From Actinostola sp. cb2023 (taxonomy: Eukaryota; Cnidaria; Anthozoa; Actiniaria; Actinostolidae), in contig JAUJYZ010000504.1 of NCBI GenBank assembly GCA_033675265.1, positions 684,128 through 748,127 of the forward strand: a stretch of 64,000 bases of DNA, in the 5' to 3' direction. Positions 10,397 through 24,992 of this stretch are shown here, in pieces. The position numbers and the translations under genes are program-made. Numbering within the stretch: the stretch's first letter is position 1; each line of letters begins with the position of its first letter. The notes under the pieces are model-generated. The model saw only the letters and a list, made by a program, of their open reading frames with translations, was not told where the DNA came from and made no database searches.

Positions 10397-12790
10397 CTGA
10401 AGAGTAAGAGAATATTTAGCATAAAGATCTCGACGCATGGCGCGCGTAGAAGCCGTACCTGCGTTAAAGCATGACAAAACGGTCTATAACACAGATATGG
10501 ACTGGTAGATTTACACGGCTCGGCTATTAAACACTAGTATTCCGTATACAGAGAGATTTGTACGCTCGGCTAAAGCGTCTTGTTATCTCTCGATGGTTCT
10601 CGCTAAGGTTTCTTCTACCAATAACTTTACCCTCCTTTCAATCCCTTTGTTCAAATGTACCAAAACACGTGGTGACGCTAATGCGCATGCGCAGATCCAA
10701 GGCCACCAGATGCGCAAATTCCAAAACCCAAACATTTAATAGCCTCGGCCAAGCCGCAGCGTGACAGGCTTTGACATTTGTTATGAAAAACGACTCGACG
10801 TTTGTTGGAAGATTTGAAAACCATAGAAAATGGAGGAGCATTTTGTTTTGTTTTTGTTAATTTTGTGTTTTGATTCATAATATGAAGACAGGAAATCCTT
10901 GACTGGTTGTCATGAGATCAATACAATAGTCTGACACAAATAAAGTGCGACTATATTTAAACCGAAAAATAGCTCGAGAACACTTGATCGCGCGCAACAA
11001 AGAACACTTAATCGAGTACTTTGTCAGACTAAAAAACAACATTGAAATAGACACAAAAAACTAATTACGTGCAAAACATTATCCACACACAAATAGCTCG
11101 AGAACACTTGATCGAGTACTTTACCAGTCAATTTCCAAACTGAAAAATATCATCGAAATAGACACTAAAAGTTAATTACGTAAAATAATATATTTCACTT
11201 TCTTTTCAATTTTCAATTTGATCGTTACCAACGCGGTTAATTTATTTATAGCATTTTATTTTCATTTAGGCGAAATAGAACTGAATTAAAGTAATAATCA
11301 CAGTTGTAATATGAATGGATTACAGTACTTTCCAGTAATAGCGTGTTTTAACCGTGTGAACACCTTCTAAAGACGCCAACACCAAAATGTCACTATTTTC
11401 GAGTGAAAAATTATAGTTAATTTCAAGAGTAAGCCCGAGGGAAGCATTTTGTTACCAAAACAATGTCTTGTATTAAACGTAGAAACTGAGATAATATTTT
11501 TTTTTACAACAATACAATACAACAATAACAATAATATTTTTGTTTCAAACTTATCTCCCAAATTGTCAGATGGCATTTATCATGATAACTATTTCGAAAT
11601 AATTTCAATCATCAAGGAATTAGTGTTTTTTTTTTACCTTTTGTCGTTGTTGAGTGCTTTGATAATTGTAGCTGTGTACCTCTCAATGGAACTTAGGAAT
11701 CGCAAAAATACAATTTTTCGAACTATCCCCCAATTTTGTATAAAATATAATTCAAAGTTCAATCAAGGTATTGATTTCTATGATATTAATATAAAAGCGA
11801 TGTTGAGCCATAGTATTCGCGTCCCCAAGGGCTATTCAATATTAATGACACGCGTTCTTGATCGATGTACGTGATGTAGACGACTATGATGATTCTATAT
11901 GCTGATGCCATGCCACTGATTTCACAATCTCTTTGGGTCATACAGCGTTTCATGCGTTACAGCTTGTTACTGAAAACCCGCAAACGTTTATACAAATGTA
12001 ACTTGAAAAAGATTGCATACTGAATTTTAGCTCAAGTGGTTGTGATATTTTATTTTATTTCACTTAAAAGTCTTTTTAAAAGCCAAAACCATTTTTCTTT
12101 TATTGTAAAAGCAACAAAAAAAAATTTCAAAAATACTAAATTATAATCTTGGAATGTACAATTCACTATTTACAAGACGACCTTTTCTGAAATAGTTGTT
12201 TATACAATTAGCAATATCCATTCACTAAAATGTAAAGTAAAACTAGCAACTGTAACATGATGCGAGATAGAATCAGGAAATCTTTTGTGTTCAGACTTGA
12301 CGCTGGAGCATCAATGAAATACGACACACTGTTGTAGTACAACTAGTGAATTCAGCTTATTCCGTCATTCAGAGGTCAGAGTAACTTATAGCCTGCGTCT
12401 CCTCCCCCTCCCACTACCTGCATGTGAGAGCCTGGCTATGCAGGCTAAGCCCGCAACTTACAGAGAGCACGGAGAGGAACCGAAGATGTCGTGCTAGTTG
12501 CATGTTTCCTGGACTCTCGACAGAACAATAACAAACGTATTTTCGTTACGTTTTTCATCAGTCCTACTTTGGCATATGACTGAGCAACTTGTATGTCATT
12601 AATAAACCTCTGTATAGCGAACACCCGCTAATGTAAGCCATTTTCTAGGTCTCCTGGGGCTCTGCACAAACGCGACGGACGGATTTACCCCCGAGACCAT
12701 ATGGTGCAAGACACATTCTAATTGAATTTGTTTTCATTAAAATTGCGCCGATGTCTCTGCACGAATAGCTCCGACGTTTCCTACTGCAAT
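10397..12790. other. No gene supported; diverged ~100-bp duplication
   Basis: Two copies starting 'aaatagctcgagaacacttg' at about 10965 and 11090 share 'gaaatagacac' and 'taattacgt' blocks. The rest is AT-rich without splice-supported frames. A short 'tagcctgcgt...atgcaggcta' hairpin lies at 12391-12451. Confidence 0.45.
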
Positions 12791-12794
12791 TGAT

Positions 12795-13745
12795 TAGTTG
12801 GTTCTAAGAAAGACAGCTTTTATCAGGGAATTTATTGGTTGGTTCAAAGTAAGACAGGTTTTATCAGAGAATTTATTGGTTGGTTCAAAGTAAGACAGGT
12901 TTTATCAGGGAATTTATTGGTTGGTTCAAAGAAAGACAGCTTTTATCAGAGAATTTATTGGTTGGTTCAAAGTAAGACAGCTTTTATCAGAGAATTTATT
13001 GGTTGGTTCAAAGTAAGACAGGTTTTATCAGGGAATTTATTGGTTGGTTCAAAGTAAGACAGCTTTTATCAGGGAATTTATTGGTTGGTTCAAAGTAAGA
13101 CAGCTTTAATCAGGGAATTTATTGGTTGGTTCAAAGTAAGACAGGTTTTATCAGGGAATTTATTGGTTGGTTCAAAGTAAGACAGCTTTAATCAGGGAAT
13201 TTATTGGTTGGTTCAAAGTAAGACAGGTTTTATCAGGGAATTTATTGGTTGGTTCAAAGTAAGACAGGTTTTATCAGGGAATTTATTGGTTGGTTCAAAG
13301 TAAGACAGGTTTTATCAGGAATTATTGGTTGGTTCTAAGAAAGACAGGTTTTATCAGGGAATTTATTGGTTGGTTCAAAGTAAGACAGCTTTTATCCGAG
13401 GGAATTTATTGGTTGGTTCAAAGTAAGACAGGTTTTATCAGGGAATTTATTGGTTGGTTCAAAGTAAGACAGCTTTTATCCGAGGGAATTTATTGGTTGG
13501 TTCAAAGTAAGACAGGTTTTATCAGGGAATTTATTGGTTGGTTCAAAGTAAGACAGGTTTTATCAGGGAATTTATTGGTTGGTTCAAAGTAAGACAGCTC
13601 TTAATCAGGGAATTTATTGGCTGGTTCAAAGTAAGACAGCTCTTAATCAGGGAATTTATTGGTTGGTTCAAAGTAAGACAGCTTTAATCAGGGAATTTAT
13701 TGGTTGGTTCAAAGTAAGACAGCTTTAATCAGGGAATTTATTGGC
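12795..13745. repeat. 41-bp minisatellite, about 23 copies
   Basis: Unit 'gggaatttattggttggt' + 'tcaaagtaagacaggttttatca'. Variants alternate aggtttta/agctttta/agctttaa, and a few copies have 'tccgag' insertions. The plus-strand frames here are the repeat read through. Confidence 0.95.
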
Positions 13746-15142
13746 TACGACAGGATTTTCTTATCGCTACTCTTCAGGTTTAGGTTGCCTTTGAGATTAA
13801 TCTCGTCAGATCCGTCGTATATCCTTAATAATCACTACTCTCTCTCGTCTACATCGCCTTGGGCCTTGATCTCAATCAGTCGAACAAAACTACACATTGA
13901 AAGTCTGCGGTCTTATACTTGCGTTACTTCAATTTCTGCAGAAGCGTCAAAAACAGTTAACTTAATGAAGCGCTACAATGCACGTATTGTAACTACATCA
14001 ATATTTCTAGACATCGCAGTGCTCGGTCATCAACTATCTCCCAAACTTATCCCCTCTCCTTTCGTGCGTAATTCGAGAACCCTTCGTCGTAAACTCTCTA
14101 CAATAACATCAACAAAAGTAGACGAAGTTGTCGGACGATTCAAACTTACTATTTTGTAGATTCCTTTGCCGAGTAAAGCGAGCTTTACGATCCCCTGCTA
14201 CACACCGACACTATAATACCGATACCATTCTACTCGTCACTATTTCTTATCCAAATATTCAAAGATAATAAACGGGTCAACAGGGGGACGAGACAGATCT
14301 TCCTGCCTGGGGGGTGAGGGGACATTTTTGTTTATCATTTCTAAGAGGTTAAACTACCCTACTCTCCCACAGTCAAAATGGTTGTGGGAGCTTTGTTTGT
14401 TCAATCAGTTAGGATCAGGCCCACGACAGGATGCTGTTGGATCTTGAATTGAATTGATAACAGATCCTAGGAGACTCGAAATGACACCACCATAACTTAG
14501 GGTGGTGGGGGGAGGGGGTGATTGCACAAATGTCGATGTTCATACCCTGTTTCAGTGGAAATCTGATAGCCGAGTTTAATCCCCTTTCAGACCACATACA
14601 GCATACTGGGAACACTGCCACACTGATATCAAGCTACCGTACCATTCAGCGTACGACACCATAGAAACAACGCTTCGTTGTATTACTTTATTTCTCTCTT
14701 GCTAAGATGGCGATCGAGTATACCGGGACACAGGGCGAGAGTCGGGCACTGAACATAGAGTTTTGCGTGGTCTTCCGCGCAACGCGCAACAAACGGAGCA
14801 AAGGATTATAAAATAAAGTGGAATTGCTGTCAAACTCGTGCTCTCCACGTGTAGCCTCAAATGAAGTAAAAAAACGTGAATAGTTTCGCTAATAAAGCCT
14901 GTGTTGAACCAACAATGCGTAGGATAGATGTAGGTCGATTTCTTTACGCAGCAGGGTAGGGGTAGGGTCATGAGTTGGTAGATATAGTTATATCTATAGA
15001 AAGCATTGTTGACCAGAAATATAAAATCATAAAGGTTCGTTTAGTACGTGCTACCCGTAGACATGCTTATCATGAATGCTATCGAGACGCGCCGGTCTTA
15101 CTTGACCCACTGTGGATTAGCATTGCACTGATAACAGTGTGA

Positions 15143-15263
15143 TAGCCTGCGTGGCCGGCTCTTGGGGAAGGGAGATGAGAGGGGAAGGAGAGAGGAGGGG
15201 AGGGGGTCCCCCTCCTTCTCTCCCCAATCCCTTCCCCTCCCCCAGGGCCGGCTACGCAGGCTA
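15143..15263. mobile_element. Small foldback element, 'tagcctgcg' ends
   Basis: Ends tagcctgcgtggccggct and agccggctacgcaggcta enclose a G-rich then C-rich arm pair (gggaaggg.../...cccttccc). Similar flanks 'acagtg' on each side may be a degraded target duplication. Confidence 0.65.
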
Positions 15264-16681
15264 ACAGTGCAATAATTCACCGTGCAATAACAGGTCACGT
15301 GATCACGTCTGGACCCCTTGGCACGAAAACCAACTTGGAGAACAAATATTTATTTTCCCGCTGTTTTTGCTGTATCTAGTCTGGAACAGCGACACGACAT
15401 CCCTACCCACCCCTCCCCACGTGATTTCAGTACGTCACGTGACTACGAAGATTAAATAAGTCACGTGACATTAGCTCTATCTACAATGTACCTTGAAAGT
15501 AAGGTTTATTACTGAGTAAGATGTGTTTCTATGTCAAACAGAAGAAAGCGATCGTACAGACAGTTTAAATCGGCGAATATATGATAAGTCACGATTGTTC
15601 GTCTACTATTAGAAATGAATCAAGATAACAGGTCAAAGTGATACAATTATTGACCGCTAAATATTAACACCAAATTGAACTCCCGATAAACTGGTTATTG
15701 TAGGGAAATTAGTATTGAAGACGGCGGGCCAAATTACATGGTCTTGATGATATGAGGACGCTGTGAGAACATGATAAGACTAGGTCGACAGTGGGTCGTA
15801 GTGGGTCGCAGCAAGAGAGCATAACTGAAAAGTATCTTGTTATTAAAGCGTATTCTAAAAAGAATAGAGTTTCTAAAAGATGGAGGGAAACCACTGACAG
15901 TCGCACCTAAAATTCGTTAAATTATTGCATCGGAATCCTGTCTTTCGTTGAGTCTTTTAACAAGCTGAGAAATGTGGACAAACGGCCAGTCAAGACCCCG
16001 TGCGTCATTACAAGCGCCCTTGGGAATAAATAGATGATGTAAAAATATACACCCAAACAGACACAGCCCCACCCTGGAAACACCTGCATTTTAAAGATTT
16101 ATTTTCAGAAGCAAAAATCAATGGAATGTGTCTGAGCGTCACTGGGGGGGGATTTTCAACTCTGGAAAAAGTTCAGTGGATTATTAACTGAAATCCTTAG
16201 TTTAGAGGATTGTGGCTTGTGTTGTCTTGGTACTTGAGAGCTAGAGCCATGAGGTTGAGGTGAACTGTAAGACGTGTATCGATGACAGTGATTGTCTGAT
16301 AGGTGACTTAATAGTGCAGTGTGTTAGTTTATCTATTACACAAGGCTAAAATTAATTATCTCTATTAAAACATTACTCTCGCTCTCTGGAGACTTTCTCT
16401 GTGACTCTTCGAATAGTTTAATACTACGTACAGTAGCTCCTAGGTGATTACGTGGTGAAATAAATTATTAGTAGTAGTAGTAGTAGTATTCGTCTTTTAT
16501 AAACGAGTAAAACTGGAATCTGTTCGTAGGGAAGTTCGGGTACTGAGTTAAAAAATAGAGAAATGAAATGAAATGAAAAATAAACGAGCAAGCAATTCCA
16601 AAATGAGCAAGAAAGAGGTTTTTCAAAGGGAAAAGAAAAAATAAGTTAATAGAAGAACCGAAAAATATCGTATACAACACC

Positions 16682-16754
16682 TAGCCTGCGAATACAGCCG
16701 CTTTTTGGCGGTCGTGCCACAGGGTCTCGGGAGCGCGACTGTATTCGCAGGCTA
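16682..16754. mobile_element. 73-bp foldback element with ~10-bp flanking repeat
   Basis: Ends tagcctgcgaatacag and ctgtattcgcaggcta; the interior is 'ccgctttttggcggtc'. The direct repeat atacaacacc flanks it on both sides (16672-16681 and 16755-16764). A shorter relative lies at 17456-17513. Confidence 0.75.
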
Positions 16755-17455
16755 ATACAACACCTAGCTATTATATATATTATATGCATTACAGTCCCCT
16801 AGTAAGATTTAAATACTTATTAATGTGTTTCTAACATAAACACCTGAAGCTGGTTTGTGTCTGACATGTGCTTTGAATTTACTCTGTATATACTTCTGCA
16901 TGTCTCTATACACACTGTAACCAAGAAACTATTGGCGCGCAATCAAATATGCAGTGAGCATTCAAGAAGTTAGAGGGTCAATATAGAACCGAATATCATA
17001 CTGATAGTATTGTAGACGCCGCAGTGGAACATCGGTAAACCACAAACTCGTACAACTATGTGAAAAATAATTACTCGCAAACAAACAAATATTATGTGGA
17101 ACTTTTAGCTCTATCTTGTAGGAAATTGAAAGGTTCTCCAACTTTAACACTGTGTGTAGTTTTGTACAATTGCAAGACATCTTTAATTTAGCTGATAAAA
17201 TAGCAATATTTTTTGAAAGTTTTGAGGAATGCTGCGGTTGCAATAGATCTTTTTATCCTTTTATAACTACTTCTCTTTGGTCAAAACAACTTATTGTAGT
17301 ATTTCCTTTCGTAAAGAGAGGAATTCCAGAGTACATTTTGGTCGAATTTTAGTTTTCTATTAAAGTCAGCATCCATAACCCTTTGCGACAGAATTGTCCG
17401 ATCCTCGTTGAACTGAACCAAATCCTAGCTCTGAATTTTCACATACACGCTGGTA

Positions 17456-17513
17456 GCCTGCGAATACAGCCGCTTTTGGTGGTCGCGCCACAGGGTCTCC
17501 CGCTCGCAGGCTA
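17456..17513. mobile_element. Short relative of the 'tagcctgcgaatacag' hairpin
   Basis: It shares tagcctgcgaatacagccg and 'gccacagggtctc' with the copy at 16682, but its right arm is shortened to 'ctcgcaggcta'. Confidence 0.6.
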
Positions 17514-18175
17514 ACACACTGGGGGTTGTCAGATTATAACTATGATTCGGTTCGGCTCGGCTTATAGTTGGTAATGCCCTGAAGGCAGATGAACTACTGA
17601 TATACTGGATTTACATCGTGTTGAACGAGGGACTTCAGAGGCCCGCTCAGAGAGTCCACAAAAACCTTGTAAAATGATCCTGTTATTCGCCGATAAAATG
17701 GCGGGTAAAATGGTCAATACCTTTAGTCCTTTGCCGCCAATGAATACGTGTAGATTTGTATGGTTGTTTGTTTTGAACTACTCAGTAGTACAAAGAGTTC
17801 AAGAGAGAAATTCAATTCATTATCAAATGAACTACCGAGTTCTTGCAAAAGTCGTTGAACTTTTAAATGTTCGAGAGAGTTCGAGAGAAGTTCAAGGATT
17901 TGAACAACTTTGAACTAAGAATGAATTATCTAGAAGGATAAACAGAGACTTGTTCGTGCATACACTAAATGAATTTCAGCTTTACAAAGGACTGTGTTAC
18001 TAGCTTCAGCGCAGTATAAATTAGACTCAGTGACATGAACAAAATCGATTCACGAACAAACGAGACGTTGTGAAACTTGTCATACAGTCAAGCTGAACCA
18101 AAGCTATTCGCCACTGAAGCAAAACACAGCATAATAACATCAGATAACGCTGACTACTACTAAACTACACTCACC

Positions 18176-21100
18176 TTAGAGATAAGAAAGTTTGGGTTCT
18201 CTGAGACAGGGTTACAAAGCGAAGAGAATTGAAACGACTTGACGAAATCTCGGCGAAATCAGCCAGAATCTTTGACGCAATTTCAACCAAGCGACGCGGC
18301 AAAACGTGAACGTTTTCACAACTCAACAACAAACTTACGCACTAAAATCCTTGAAGCGAGACTTTGTGAACGAACAGAAAAAGACGATGGTCTTTGACCT
18401 CAAGCTGACGCCAAAATAGATCGAGTACTGGGTTTTTATAGGCTTGGTAAACACGCGAATAGAAGCCGCGACCGACAAACACCCTTCCGCCTCGAACACT
18501 CGAATCACAATACGAGAAACTTAACCGCACCGGATACACGAGGAGGAGTGTAAGATATCGCCACATCTCAAGTTTCAATAGATTCAATGTAGAAAACAGG
18601 AAAGATAAAGATTTTGGAATTACAAGTGTAATGTACATAACATACTCAACAACATTGCACTTTCCTGAAATCAAGCTCTTTCGGTTTCATTTTAGTCTCA
18701 TTTTCCCATCTTTTCTTTCATCCTTTTTTTCCTTCCAATTGGTATATTTAGTGGGCCCGAAGTTGTACAACCAATCTAGTATCCAAATATTTATGTTTAG
18801 TTATTTAAAAAAACATGAGAATTATTATGTCCTCCATTGCTTTGACCGGAAGTACCGGCTGTCTCAAGTACAATACCGCCGACCTCGCACCGGAAATGAA
18901 AAACTCAATCAACAGTAAGACGATCACGAAGACGACAGCTCTGAGGAAAGCAAAACAACGAGTTTTCAACAAATATCAAGATATTTATTTTTTAACGCCA
19001 AAAATAAGGTAGACACTGGTTGTTTGTGGGGAACTTTGAAAGCTTAGAAACTCAAAGCAGACAAATTTTGTACGAAGTGTTTGATGCTCCCTGCGATTAG
19101 TTGGACAATAGAGGTACCCACCCACCCCACCCTTGATGTTATCTATTGTCATCTCTTTGGTCGGCTCTTTTTAATCATTTGACTACAAGATTTATTCAAG
19201 ATTTATTTATTCTTTGCATGATATTACAGTTCACCATGTTATTCCCAAACGGCAGGAATATTTTTGGATAAAGATGTTCACAACCAATATCATGGAAATC
19301 TTTACACGCTATGTCATGGTTTACTCAGAGGGGAGGGGATGGTTTCCTGTGACTAACTACAGATGTATGTGACGCTCTAATTACCCTCCCCTCCCTAGAA
19401 GCAATCAACCGTCACCAGTGCGGGGTCACTGAACCGATAGTTGGTGGTCTTAGTTTCTCTGCCTTGGTGCGCACAGCAAGACACCGTTTCATATTGATAT
19501 CAATAATCCGCAGTTTATTACCATAAATGATCATAAACGAAAAACCCTTTCCGAGTAGCGATGTCCCACTACGAAACACGATCTTGTTCGTTCTCAGCAG
19601 ATCATTTCACCCGGTAGGGGGTCTTGTATCAACACCGGCTAAATACCGGGTGTGGCATTGTATCGGTTACCCCAGTCGTCAGGCGAGGGTTATTTTTAGA
19701 GGAGATATAACTGCTTCAGTATATTACAATACACGTGCATCGAATTCGTTTTGATTGCCAGAGAATGTGTTCCAACTGAGTGAGGGTTGCTTGTCTAAAC
19801 TGACTGAGACGGTGCGCGGGGAATTCCAACCGTAGTAAACTGCAGTAGCCGAGAGAACGTGACTGAGAAGATGTCAGTGACATACATGATTCGCGGCAGA
19901 GTATAGCCCGGATTCTAGAATATTTAACGATGCGCATTTTGCTTGCATGAAAAGGCGTGCCTTGCATCTTGTCGGCTATATAGCCTCTCGAGTATAGAGG
20001 GGCCCCTAAATGTTGTTTCAAGAACAACAAGGAAAATATTGATTGATTGAATGCCTTTTTGCTTTCTGTCCTTGCCTGTTGAATTTGTTCTACATTTGTG
20101 TCTATTTTTACTCTATTTTAAGATAAAGACATTACCTGCTTTTTTCAATTACATCTTTGGTTTTTCGGTTTCCGTTGCCGAACTGTACATAGCAACTAGA
20201 TGAACTCGCGCGGCGTAAGTTCCCTCGCGCACTTCAAGTAGCGTTTTTCCTGCCGACATTTCCTGTCATTAGTCTCTATTAAACAACAATGTACACAGTA
20301 GAAAACATGGTTACAAACCAGCGCTTACTCGTGTCAAAGGAATGTTATTTCCTTAATCGTGATTTAAATAGTTTTGTTGTAAAATTATTGTATTGAAATA
20401 ATGAAAAACATTACTGCTAAACAAGTTAAAAACGATGAAAAAAGTTACTGCTAAAAACGATAAAAATTTACTTCTAATTAAGCTAAAAACAAGTGAAAAA
20501 CGTCTTCAGAATGATGCTTCAGCTACATCAAGCCTGACACTACAGTATTCAACGTTAATACTGACTATTTTAGTCATTTATTCCTCGCTTTTCAGCTCGG
20601 CTATTTGTGTTAGTTGCAAAACTCCAGCATGTTGACCAGAGGAAGTGGTAAACAACAGCAACCAGAAAACGCGACTCGGAAGATTTTCAGATAAAAATGC
20701 AACATATTTCCTGCTTTCTTGTCAATAAAACATGTCATTGTCTTGTAAAAGGAAACAACGCCGAGTAGAGATAGCCGAGGATTAAAAGCTTATGCCCTTG
20801 AATTCAGGGGGGAGCTGGATGATATATGCTATTTTCAATAAATAATACATGCCACTACAAGCCCTTTGGTCTCAAATTGTCTGCTCCAAAAAGTGAAAAC
20901 TTTCATTTCTCAAGGAGCACTGAAAGACATCTCCAAACTTTAGATTTGTGGTTCCATGCACAAGCCGCCGACCAAAAACTCGGTCGTTTAGTCTGTACAG
21001 TGCGTTGTTTTGACAAAACAGCATTGTGACATCAATTTCACCGAAAGTTCAACGCCGAAAACTAACGTTGAAATAGTTTCTTGTGGAATTCACAAATTCC

Positions 21101-21555
21101 ATCTTAACTTTGGACATCGAACATCTCCTCCCTCTAGTCTTGCGGCAGTATATCCTCTAACCACAGAAATTCCTCTACTGAGTGAATCATGCACACCGCT
21201 ACCAATGTCAATCAGTAGTATTTAATTAGTAATGTTGTGTATTGTGACATGGTTTGTCGTCTATCCAGAACGTGCCAGTGTGATTAATGACGAGGGCAGG
21301 AAAGAAAGGAAAAGACGTGAAGTTAATGTTGTACAGGACATTGTACAGTTAGCTATAGAACCGCACATGCCATCACTCAAGCATAGGAATACAATAGCCT
21401 CCTTTGCAAACTGTTTTAGGAGGCTAGGAACACGAGATAAAGTAAAATTGCCGAGGTACTAATTAATGATCTACTGATGTGCTGACATGCTTCAAACCAT
21501 GTTTCTACAGTACGTGATTGTTTTCTTGCTCTTGGAATTTCAATGTGTGGATGAG
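18176..21555. other. No gene supported; possible minus-strand 5' exons near 18.2-18.4 kb
   Basis: On the minus strand, good donors lie at about 18175 (CTAAG|GTGAGT) and 18337 (TAGTGC|GTAAGT). They would suit untranslated first exons of the membrane-protein gene to the left, but nothing links them directly. No domain-bearing frame was found in the remainder. Confidence 0.2.
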
Positions 21556-21559
21556 ATAT

Positions 21560-22376
21560 TGTCTCGGGATACCCTCGATAACACGTCGACGTTACCTCGG
21601 TATAGTACCTCGGAGACACCTCGGGACTGACCCTCGATAACACGTCGACGTTTATACCTCGGTATAGTACCTCGGAGACACCTCGGGATGACTCTCGATA
21701 ACACGTCGACGTTTATACCTCGGTATAGTACCTCGGAGACACCTCGGCATACTGTCGATAACACGTCGACGTTACCTCGGTATAGCACCTCGGAGACACC
21801 TCGGGACTGACCCTCGATAACACGTCGACATTACCTCGGTATAGCACCTCGGAGACACCTCGGGACTGACCCTCGATAACACGTCGACATTACCTCGGTA
21901 TAGTACCTCGGAGACACCTCGGGACTGACCCTCGATAACACGTCGACGTTACCTCGGTATAGTACCTCGGAGACACCTCGGGACTGACCCTCGATAACAC
22001 GTCGACGTTACCTCGGTATAGTACCTCGGAGACACCTCGGGACTGACCCTCGATAACACGTCGACGTTTATACCTCGGTATAGTACCTCGGAGACACCTC
22101 GGACATACTTCGATGACACGTCATAGTACCTCGGAGATACCTCGGAGATACCTCGGGACATGACCCTTTGATAACACGTCGACATTACCTTCCAGAACCT
22201 CGTTTGCTTCGGGACTCCTGAAAAAATAAACTCGACGTTACCTCGGTATAGTATTCGGAGACACCTCGGGACTGGACGATAACACGTCGACGTGTATACG
22301 GTATAGTACCTCGGAGACACCTTGTGTCGAGGTACGTCATAGTTTATTCGGAGATACCTCGCCATACTTCGCCATA
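21560..22376. repeat. ~59-bp minisatellite, about 13 copies
   Basis: The unit carries 'ctcgataacacgtcgacg', 'ttacctcggtatagtacc' and 'tcggagacacctcggg'. Copies from about 22090 onward are degraded and include a unique insert near 22190-22235. Confidence 0.93.
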
Positions 22377-24984
22377 ACATTTGTCAGTGACAAAGTGACA
22401 AAGTAGGACAAAGTTTCCAGAATTTTTTGCTTTTTAGCTCATGAAATAATAAACTCAATTCCACCACTCATTCCGATTGACTGTCCAAGGGGTGGACAAT
22501 ACGCATCAGTGTGCAGTGTGATACTAATTACTCGAATCAAAGCCTTGTGTCAAGGTATTAAATACGGCATTTTGACCCTAATATTGCCCAACCCCGCAAG
22601 GTGCAGTGTGCTATTAGTATGTACGTACGTACAAATGTGTGACAACATCACTTTTTTCCTGATGGAGGGAGCACTTATTTCACAGGGGAGTCTAGTTTCT
22701 TCACGTTGGCCCCAAGTTTTTTCTTTACTTTTAGGTAACGAGCAACGCATCAGTGTGCAGTGTGAACCAAATGAATTGGATTATTTCAAATTCGGCACGT
22801 TTACACTGAAACAGGCTAACAAATTCTGTAATTTGCACATGAAAAAAACGGGATAACAGTCAGTCAGACGTACCAGGGTAGCAAAGGGAAACACGTGACG
22901 CGTGATTTGGCTTAAATGATTCTTTTAGTCGTGAATTTACGAAAAAATGGGACGTGAAGCGTGATCACAACCCCTCCCTTTGCTACCCTGTATACGGGTC
23001 AGGAAAACGAAGTAAAACCACGACGACCAATTCCTGTGCGCGTCGTTTCATTATTAAAGCAGGGTATGAAAATGGAGTTTTGGTACTGAGACAGGGTCAG
23101 GATTGAAAGGTCCATGCTGCACACCCTAAATCATAGTGAGTACCTCCCCCGTGGGGGTCGGTGTATCTCATTCAAACAAGTGTAGAATATCTGCACTACA
23201 CTACAAAATCACTGTAAAGGACTTTTTTGACCCACATGAATCGGTCAGGGTTTTTCGCCGATCTCAGATGTGGATATAATTTGCAGTCGGTAAAAAATCT
23301 CGTAGAAGAACTTCAGTTTTGATTTTTCTTCGCTGGAATGCAACGGCTCCGTCAATGCGTCTCCTATACTTAAATGAGAGCACTTCCTTTGGAGTTCGAT
23401 GTTTCACTGTAACTCAAATTTCCCATGTGAGAATGCCGCTAGCCGTACTAAGTAAGACGACGCTCCCTACAATCTGTCTTCAAGGATTTGTGAGACAGAG
23501 ATTAAAGTATTGTAAGACAAGCAACACATTAGCTGAACGTTGAACACTCTCTCAGCACACAAGCAGGACAAGCAGATCTACGACGTGTAGACACGAGTAT
23601 CGTTTGCATGCCTGACCTGTAAAGGCTTTACAGCAATGAAAGACTGGATGTATCAACAACTGTGAATAGCTCTTTTGGGTTGGGGGGGATTTTACATTCA
23701 AGGCATTCATTCTGTATTGAACTTTAAGTTGAGAACTCATAATCGTATTCAACATACCTCTATTTTTTTAGTTGTTTCTGACGGCTCTCCGGCCGTAGCG
23801 TGCATAGCCAGGCTCTCACAGGCGCCGGCCGATCCTCTCCGTCGCTTTGCGATGTGTCGGTGTACACCGGGTGTACAGTACCGGGAGATAACGCCGAACT
23901 TTTCATATTGGGGGGCTGAAGCCTTCAAAACCCCTGAAAATGGCTGAAATTGTATAGAAAATGTTGGGAAACCTGCCATTATCAAGGGGGCTAAAGTCCC
24001 TGGAAACCCCTCCCCCCCTCTCCGCGGTCCTTGATAGTCATCCCATCTGATTATTTTGTACATTGGCATGCATTTTCTTGAAGGGATCGAGGGGAGGGGA
24101 GGGGTGGAGTTGGTGCCAAATCCTGTCGCTAAAAGCAGAGTTCGGATGTGTGTCCGTCAGTGGGCGTTTATTTTACTGTCATTTTCTCTTTCTTCTTCGT
24201 GTATTTTTTCTTTAGTTCTGCGTGGATTGAAATACACGACGTTTCGTTATATCTTTCATCGTGTTCAAGTAATCTACACTTGATAATCGCTTACGTTAGT
24301 TTGTTCAATAGATTCTTATACTTCCGGTATCTCAACACCCAAAGCCTATTATGGTTTACCTTGTTCTATATTTGGAGATAATCCCCAGCGTCACTCGCGA
24401 GACTCTCCCAGGTCACTTCCGGTCGAATTACGACATGTAAATATTTTCACAGGTAATTCAGATTATCAGCGTGGGCGCCAGCTAAAGCGAGAAACCATCG
24501 CCTAAAGTGTTCATTCAAACTCACAAACTGAACTTGACAAAAATACATTTTCCTGAGCCAGTATTTCTGCTGGTCAGCAGTAATACACACAAGCACACCA
24601 TGCGGTCTCTCACTACAAATTCTCTTGTTTTGGAAGTGAGGAGAGCCTGGTAATAACAAACAAGAATATCTGGTAAACGCGGAGTTTTTTCAGTCGCCAA
24701 ACCGCGTTGGCCAGAAAAGGACGCTACCGGAAGTAACAGTGTCATTCTAAAACCAACCCGGAAGTGAAACTTCTAGAATGCGGATATGGTTATGATTTAA
24801 CCAAGTAATAAAACTTTAGTCTACGTATTTACAGACATGACCTAACAGTACAATTATTTGAAGAATGCATGCAACCTTAAGTGGGAGGAGAGACGGTGGG
24901 GGGAAGGGAAAGTAGTCGGCCATATTAGTAAGTAACTTACCGGTATATGAGGGTCTTTTCGCCAAATTTCAACACACCAAAGAA
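22377..24984. other. No gene supported
   Basis: It holds a 21-bp direct repeat (acgcatcagtgtgcagtgtg) at about 22502 and 22746 and a small MITE (listed). At 24410-24770 several 'cttccgg'/'ccggaag' ETS-like sites cluster around a minus-strand frame (24521-24745), which may be a promoter-proximal exon, but I recognise no product. Confidence 0.3.
22875..22989. mobile_element. Small MITE with 'agggtagcaaaggga' ends
   Basis: 15-bp inverted ends agggtagcaaaggga / tccctttgctaccct, 115 bp overall, with 'gacgcgtgat' and 'gaagcgtgat' inside. Confidence 0.7.
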
Positions 24985-24992
24985 ATACAAAT

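Larger units (their letters stand above)
13746..18175. other. Gene-poor stretch
   Basis: No frame with domain, codon or splice support. It contains three small hairpin elements listed separately and simple (TAG)n at about 16470-16488. The open frame at 13704-14159 begins inside the 41-bp minisatellite and looks spurious. Confidence 0.4.

Noticed and set aside
13704..14159. 151-residue plus-strand frame
   Set aside because: It starts in the 41-bp minisatellite, and the rest shows no domain or splice signals.
24447..24745. Minus-strand frames near ETS-like motifs, considered as a first exon
   Set aside because: No recognisable protein, weak donor, and no partner exon found; left as a note only.
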